This document shows, piece after piece, positions 58,395 through 64,000 of a DNA stretch of 64,000 nt. The notes under the pieces are model-generated. The model ran no database searches and was not told where the DNA came from. It saw only the letters and a list, made by a program, of their open reading frames with translations. The position numbers and the translations under genes are program-made. This DNA comes from Sympetrum striolatum. Lineage: Eukaryota > Arthropoda > Insecta > Odonata > Libellulidae. Positions within the stretch are counted from its first letter, which is position 1; each line of letters starts with the position of its first letter. The stretch covers positions 43,557,393 through 43,621,392 of the forward strand of contig OX388350.1 in the NCBI GenBank assembly GCA_947579665.1, written 5' to 3'.

Positions 58395-59050
58395 TTAACT
58401 TTTTTCTATGTAAAAGTTTGAGTGATTTTATAACCAATGTAAATTGCGTAACGTATGTTTGAAAATTTATCACGATATTACCAATGTATACCCAATAATT
58501 CACCAAAAATTTGATAACATTCCCACAGATACGTTCTTTTTAAATCTTAAATTTAATGTTTTTTACACAGTAAAGAAGACAAGGGAAATAAATAGTAGTA
58601 ATAGTGGCTTCCAAAATTCATTTTTCATCGGAAGTAATTGATTAGGGAAGTAGAGTCATATTATAATTGTTATCCTAGCCTTCACATATTTCAATCCCGC
58701 ACAATTTGACCAAAATGAAAAATAATGGTGAAAATTTCAATTTCAAATTCGTGGTCCTGAAAATAGGGAGAAGCTCGTCAAGTCAAGAGGAGTAGGATTA
58801 ATATTGTGGGGCTAATTCAAGCTAAGTGAACGGATTTCGCGAATATTATCCGATGCCGTCTTTCCTTTAGCAACGCCTCTTCTAAAAAACCAGGAGTCCA
58901 TCTATTCCGCCAAATTCTTACGCCCCTATCATTCAATCAGCCCATCGTCACGAAATTTCCGTGGCCGCCTCTCTTACCGAGGTATCCCCTTGGAAATAAA
59001 AACCTCTTTGAAATGGAGATTTCCGCGGAATAAGGCTGCGAGACATTTGG

Positions 59051-59052
<2 letters not shown>

Positions 59053-59118
<66 letters not shown>
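59053..59118. repeat. (GA)n microsatellite
   Basis: An uninterrupted run of about 33 GA units. The alternating frames across it (RE and SL repeats) are artefacts. Confidence 0.97.
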
Positions 59119-59120
<2 letters not shown>

Positions 59121-59791
59121 TGGGGAAGAAGAAAAAGGTTCTGCAACGAGAAAGCGGCCTTCCTTTGTCTCATTCCACTTCATTATGCTCGATTCCACCT
59201 TTTTATTTACCCTCTTCGCCACCGCTTTCATTTAAGCGTCCCCTTTGAATGAAATGCGAGATTCCGAAGGGTTCCTTAACGAGTTTATTGTAACCTATAT
59301 TTTTTCCGACGTTGTTTCGCTCTATTTTGAGTGAGGAGTGTTCCCTTCCGACGTGGAATTGGGGAGGCTTTCGCAATTAAGCGAATGAATCCGGACGGAG
59401 AAAACAAGGCATTGAATGGTACGCAAATATATATTCATGTTTAATATCATCTAAGGTCTTGAAAGCCTATATTCTGGGTGTTATTTTGTATGCATGTTTA
59501 ATATTTGTTTATTTATTCAATGGGATACACCCATTTTTTCCAAAAAGAAAATATTTCAAAGCAGAACACCATATCAAATATAACCAATAATAAGTTTTTA
59601 AAAGTGTAGATAACATAAATGATAGGACATAAATTGATAAAGTAATGTATAAAGTACATAAAGATATTGAATTAATGAAGAGAATCAGCATAAAAGAAAA
59701 GGATGAAAACAATAGAACTCTGATGAGGGTGTAAACTTGTACGGACTGAGTTGAGACGAATCAAGGCGAATTATGTTGGACAGTTATATAA

Positions 59792-59868
59792 GAAAATGCA
59801 CAGCTATGTGCAAAAGTCGCGCGGGCTATATAATATTAAGGATTAAAGTTTTTTTGCACATAGCTGTA
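59792..59868. repeat. Inverted repeat around a CG-rich spacer
   Basis: ACAGCTATGTGCAAAA at the left is matched by TTTTGCACATAGCTGT at the right, a perfect 16-nt stem. The spacer contains GTCGCGCGGGCTATATAATA. It may be a small foldback element; no target duplication is clear. Confidence 0.7.
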
Positions 59869-60570
59869 TAAAACATGTACTTAGGTTGTGAGTAGAGTTG
59901 AAAAATCGTTACAATTAATGCCAGTTTCATTACATAAACATTGTAATCAATATGTTTTCACCTGACTTGGTAAAATTAAAATACTTTTCAGGTAATAGGG
60001 AAACTACAAATCATATTTATTGTTTCTCTACGGCTGCATAAACATGATTTTTCAATACGTTTCTCAACAAAGTAATGAGTAATCTATATTTTTACTTTAT
60101 GTATTTTGTCTTGATTACATCCATATATAATTATTTTTTATTATTATCCTTTACATCTTTTCTTTTCAAAAGGTACTCTGTTAAGTTCAGTTTCGAGCTC
60201 TCCATTATTCCCTAATAACAACTCCTAGCTTCACCTTTTTAAGCTATTAGTGGTAATTATTAGGTATTACCAAATGGTACCAAAATGGTATTAGTTGTAA
60301 TATCTTCCCATCCACTTTTCCACAATCAAACTCATCAGCGTTTGGATAATGAATCTATTCTCAGATTGTTAAAACAGATAGTTACTTTTGGTTTTCCATT
60401 TTGCAAATTATTAAGGAAAGCTAACAGGGTGGATTAGGTAATGGTGTTCACACTCTGCCTTACTCTATTAGGGAATTGTGGGTAGATATATAAGTATAAT
60501 TATGACGACCCATCCTGATTGCTTTAATCCTCTCTATCACTCTGGTTCACTACAATTCTTTGCAGTGAAT

Positions 60571-60981
60571 CTACGTGTCTCGCCTTGCCCCTTGATATTC
60601 AGCAGCCTTCTCTACATCCACATTCTGAATACCATTGAAGTTGTCCAATCTCTTTCTCATATCCTTGAAATAATTCTGAAGAAATTGCTTTATGTGGTGA
60701 CAATGAGCCATCGTGATCAAAAGAAAGGACTGATTTTCAATCAAGGCAAATGATACCGGATCAACTAACAAGGCCCATTGCGGCAGGATCGAACGCACCG
60801 GAAGCTTAAGAGTTTCCTCGAAAACTAATTTGTGAGATTCACAGGACAAAACTTCCACTTCTGTCGAGGAAAACTCTCTACCGAGTTTGTATTTTGAGAT
60901 TCGCAGAAAGCATCGCAAGATAAACCTCTTGACTTTCGACGCTCGATTCTCAAAGGAATGAATGCTATTCCTCCAGGACAA
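60571..60981 (-). pseudogene. Unassigned coding-like fragment
   Basis: An open 136-codon minus-strand frame; its C-terminal part (HHIKQFLQNYFKDMRKRLDN, then IQNVDVEKAAEYQGARR) looks protein-like. There is no family I recognise, no perlecan domain, and no clear splice sites in phase. It could be a transposon relic, a processed pseudogene piece or an unknown exon. Confidence 0.25.
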
Positions 60982-61369
60982 TTTCCTTTTTCCTAATTAT
61001 CAACTGTCAACGGACAGAATAATTTTTCCCGAATCAAGGAATCAGCCCTTTACTCGTCTGTTCTCCGATAACCCCTTCTGCTTCTTGTAGGTCTGGATTG
61101 GTTCGCAGCCGAATCTCGAACGTTTAATTTAAGAGAGGCTAATGAACGAGACGAAGTCTGTGTTTTGATTCGACTTTGCTCAACCGTGCATGTTATCTTC
61201 GGCGCTTTTACCTCCCTTCGAGGACGGACTATCCCGAAAAGACATTGATACCGAATGGAGGAGAATACGGGAGAAAGAAACAACTGTAGCCATCACATCA
61301 AGGATGGCATACCTTTTTGATGGAATGGTCCCATAATTGAGCAAACAGAGGATTCGAGAGCACAAATAG

Positions 61370-61510
61370 TTTTAGAGGTTTAAAATCTCCAATAGTCGTC
61401 TTTGTCGGGGTTCCTTGCCTCATTCACCGGTATTCGGAGAAAGCTGGTTCGCCGCACTTTTTAGAAACACCCGACGTACATTTCAAAAGCGATGCTTTTT
61501 TCTTCAGTTT
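61370..61510 (+). repeat. Dispersed repeat, copy 2
   Basis: Diverged direct copy of 57565-57700. It is followed by a local duplication: GTACATTTCAAAAGCGATGC near 61477-61496 recurs as GTACATTTCAAGAGCGATGC near 61573-61592, each followed by a TTTACTTTTAAGTACTTA-like stretch. Confidence 0.65.
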
Positions 61511-62431
61511 TAAGTACTTAATTTACTTTTAAGTACTTACTTTATACTTGCGCTCTTTTTGGAAGCAATCGATGTACATTTCAAGAGCGATGCTTTATTT
61601 CTCAGGAGTAATAAAGTATGTACTTACTTTACTTTACCCTTAAGTACTCACTTTATTACCCCTGAGTAATACCATTGTAATCTAATTTAATTCGCAAAGA
61701 GAAAATCGTAATTAACGACGGTCGACAGATAACTGACAAATGGTTACAGATTACTAAGAACCCTTCGAAGATCATTAATCCGGGCCTTTCCGTAGTTTCC
61801 GGTATCGGTAGCAATCCCGTATGGGACTCCGACAAAACTTTTGGAGACTTCGTAAACATCTAATTCATTAACAGCTGTGTTCTAATTTCTTTCCGTACAC
61901 CCAATTTATGTTTCGCCTAAAAATAATACTAATATAAGACACAGATGAGATCAAGTTGGTATCAACTACTACACTACTAGAAGTCTATTCCAGGTAATCA
62001 TCCGTTAATCCTGCGTCAATCAACGCACAATAACAGTTTAGTTGGGCAATTACGCCTTCATTCTGTGCTAAGATCCTCCACGCTCGAATGCTTTGTTGCC
62101 GCATCCGAATCCCCTTTTCGACACTTGAATTATGATCCGCATCCGTCATCCTCCCGCGAGATGGCGTCTTTTTCAATTGCGGATGGCTTCTTCTCGGATG
62201 AAGGAGATTTCTGGCGCATTCCTTTCTCCAAACACTCGCCGCCTCATCCCTCCCCATTTGACGTTAATCACTTCGCATCGCAAGAGATTCATGGCACGCG
62301 TGGGTCCCGCGGCATCATAAATCACGAAATTTCCATCGCATTGCTTCCGAACTTAGTTTCGCTGTATCTCGAGGCTCGCGGACTCCTGTTTGTCTCGTTG
62401 AGAAATAATGTTGTCGAGGATCTACACTCAG

Positions 62432-62492
62432 AAAGGTTGCATGTCCAATGAAGAGCTATACCTACTATGTGTCCTATGAAGAGCTATACTAG
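62432..62492 (+). repeat. Short tandem duplication
   Basis: CAATGAAGAGCTATAC and CTATGAAGAGCTATAC occur about 32 bases apart, each preceded by ATGT-C. A third, diverged copy (TTATGAAGAGTTATAC) is at 63060-63075. Confidence 0.6.
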
Positions 62493-63649
62493 AGTGTTCT
62501 ACTTTTCGGAAGGTTCATGTGCATAAAAATCAAAATTTGAAAATCCCCATTCAATACCATCTCTTTCACTTCCATGTAGATTACCCGACCCTTTAAATCG
62601 TCCATCATCTTTCGTCTTTGTCTTCCCTTCTGTTTCTTTTACCCTGAATTTTACCCTAAATTACTTCATTAACGCATCTCCATCATATTTGATCCACCCA
62701 TTACCTATTTCGAGGCTTCATCACTTCAATTAAAGCCCTCTCCTCCCTAATCATCTTCAGCACCCCCGTGTTTCATTTCCTATCAACCGAACTTTTTTTT
62801 TTCCATTCAATGCCATGCTCACATTTCGAAGGCTTCCAATCGAATGACTTCCTCCTTTTCTTAATGTCTACGTTTCATATCCGTAAACCAAAATGCTCCA
62901 AACCGACGGTCATCAATTCCCTTCGCCTCATGCTTTCTTGGCCAAGGCTATTCTTTTACGAATCTCATCTTTGCATCTTCCACCCCAAGAAGGAGTATTT
63001 CACAAGTAAGGAAATGTATCCACTTGCTCTCTTTTTTCTTCATCCACCCATTTCGTTAACTTATGAAGAGTTATACACCTAGGAAAAATATTCACACATA
63101 CCCAGATACGATGGTTCTGAACGTATACTGCAGATGGCGCGGAAGAGAAAATTCACAGGTATATCTTTGACAGTATAATTAGATGCAGGAGCAAAATATG
63201 TGAGGCATCAAAATCAAATAATGCAAACATTAAGTAAATATAAATCTTAGAGAATGAGACATACACAATATCACTGATACTAAATGTTCGCATAGATTAT
63301 TTAAATTTTTTAAGGTTCCAAATAAGAAGTCGTTGCAAACAAATAAGAAAAGAAGGAATGGCTTAATTAATCAAATTCATCAAATAAGGCATGTAAATAA
63401 TGAATAATATAGATATAAATGATACAGTACTTGAACTAAGATAACATTACACGTAATGTATTTGAAGAGGTTGTTGATTCTTCCAGTTCTGGAGAAACTG
63501 CGTTAAGTTTAAAAAATGAAATAGAATAACTCGTTCCTGATGTAAATATTGTACCACAATCTTAATTTCGCTAGAAGATTGCAGGTTATTATTTTAAAGT
63601 ATAAATTCTACTATGATGTTAAGCAGAGAGACAATGAGATTATTTGATT

Positions 63650-63872
63650 CCATGGTATCTCTTTCGGGATTCCACTGCGATGAACGTAGCAGCAGCGACG
63701 ACGTTTCGCCTACGTTTCAGTAGGCTAGTTCAGGTCGTAGAGTGAGTAAAGTGAGTGAACGAAACCTGCTGAAACGTAGGCGAAACGTCGTCGCCGCTGC
63801 TACGTTCATCGCGGTGGAATCCCGAAAGAGATACCATGGAATCAGCCGATCGCCGCGGAAACCTTTGGCCTT
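63650..63872. mobile_element. 223-bp foldback insertion with 19-bp target duplication
   Basis: ACAATGAGATTATTTGATT stands at 63631-63649 and again, perfectly, at 63873-63891. The insert contains two arms of about 75 nt (63646-63720 and 63769-63843) that pair with two mismatches around a 48-nt loop, followed by a short GC-rich tail ending ACCTTTGGCCTT. GC content far exceeds the surroundings. No coding capacity seen. The class is uncertain. Confidence 0.85.
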
Positions 63873-64000
63873 ACAATGAGATTATTTGATTAAGAATAGG
63901 TATTGCTTAGCGTTGTAGATTTCATCTGAGCTAACAATTGGAGCGATTCTATTGCTCATATGTATTTTAATAAGTTTGACTCTTGAATAAAGCTCAATCT

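Larger units (their letters stand above)
56586..64000. other. Region upstream of the first visible exon, no gene recognised
   Basis: No LDLa, Ig or signal-peptide exon is evident on the minus strand, so this is probably the next perlecan intron. Two stretches, about 58850-59450 and 60540-62460, are richer in GC and CpG than the rest of the window. Their open frames (minus 60571-60981, plus 62065-62451, minus 61985-62257) look less AT-driven than others here, but none has a domain I know. Mobile and simple repeats are listed separately. Confidence 0.5.

Noticed and set aside
58937..59235. Open frames with RE or SL repeats on both strands
   Set aside because: Created by the (GA)n microsatellite; no flanking protein domain.
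62065..62451. 128-codon plus-strand frame as a gene
   Set aside because: No recognisable domain, an overlapping frame on the other strand of similar quality, and no splice or promoter evidence; only noted as part of the GC-richer region.
1..64000. CRISPR arrays, operons, bacterial promoters
   Set aside because: No regularly spaced repeats or prokaryotic gene layout; spliced exons show a eukaryotic nuclear sequence.

Overview
The window is a piece of an AT-rich animal nuclear genome, most likely an insect. It has long introns, consensus GT-AG splice sites, and insect-type mobile DNA (tRNA-derived SINEs, non-LTR tails, hAT-, piggyBac- and mariner-like elements). Almost everything from 784 to 56585 belongs to one gene read on the minus strand: the core protein of perlecan, the basement-membrane heparan sulfate proteoglycan (trol in Drosophila, HSPG2 in vertebrates). 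I could place 33 exons by hand. They join without a frame break into 4100 nt (1366 complete codons), open at both ends.

Domain order in the direction of transcription (right to left): 25 consecutive exons, each holding exactly one LDL-receptor class A (LDLa) module (56585 to 11147); a short linker (9309-9250); one Ig domain split over two exons (6972-6839 and 5824-5731); a 16-residue linker (5298-5251); three more LDLa modules on two exons (3484-3347 and 2634-2389); a second split Ig domain (1837-1650 and the start of 1005-784); then the start of a laminin EGF-like module that in perlecans leads into a laminin IV domain. The N-terminus (signal peptide) lies right of 56585 and was not recognised. 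The C-terminal half lies left of the window.

Every LDLa exon starts and ends in phase 1, so any of them can be skipped, duplicated or shuffled without changing frame. One pair (18646-18536 and 17749-17639) is a tandem exon duplication whose flanking introns still align. A piggyBac-like element sits in one copy at a TTAA that is still empty in the other. A block of five modules (28579 to 20206) shares a CPD-Q/R-x-T-C signature, and four of the five replace the serine of SDE with tryptophan or tyrosine.

The introns carry a layered set of mobile DNA: a 2.6-kb hAT-like element with an 8-bp target duplication (23228-25812), hAT and piggyBac MITEs, foldback elements, a deleted mariner-like element flanked by inverted SINE-like sequences (51152-51713), and at least five non-LTR 3' ends, one of them touching a splice donor. 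From 56586 to 64000 there is no recognisable gene. That part is locally richer in GC and CpG, with a (GA)n microsatellite, a piggyBac-like MITE, a diverged duplicated segment and a 223-bp foldback insertion with a 19-bp target duplication.
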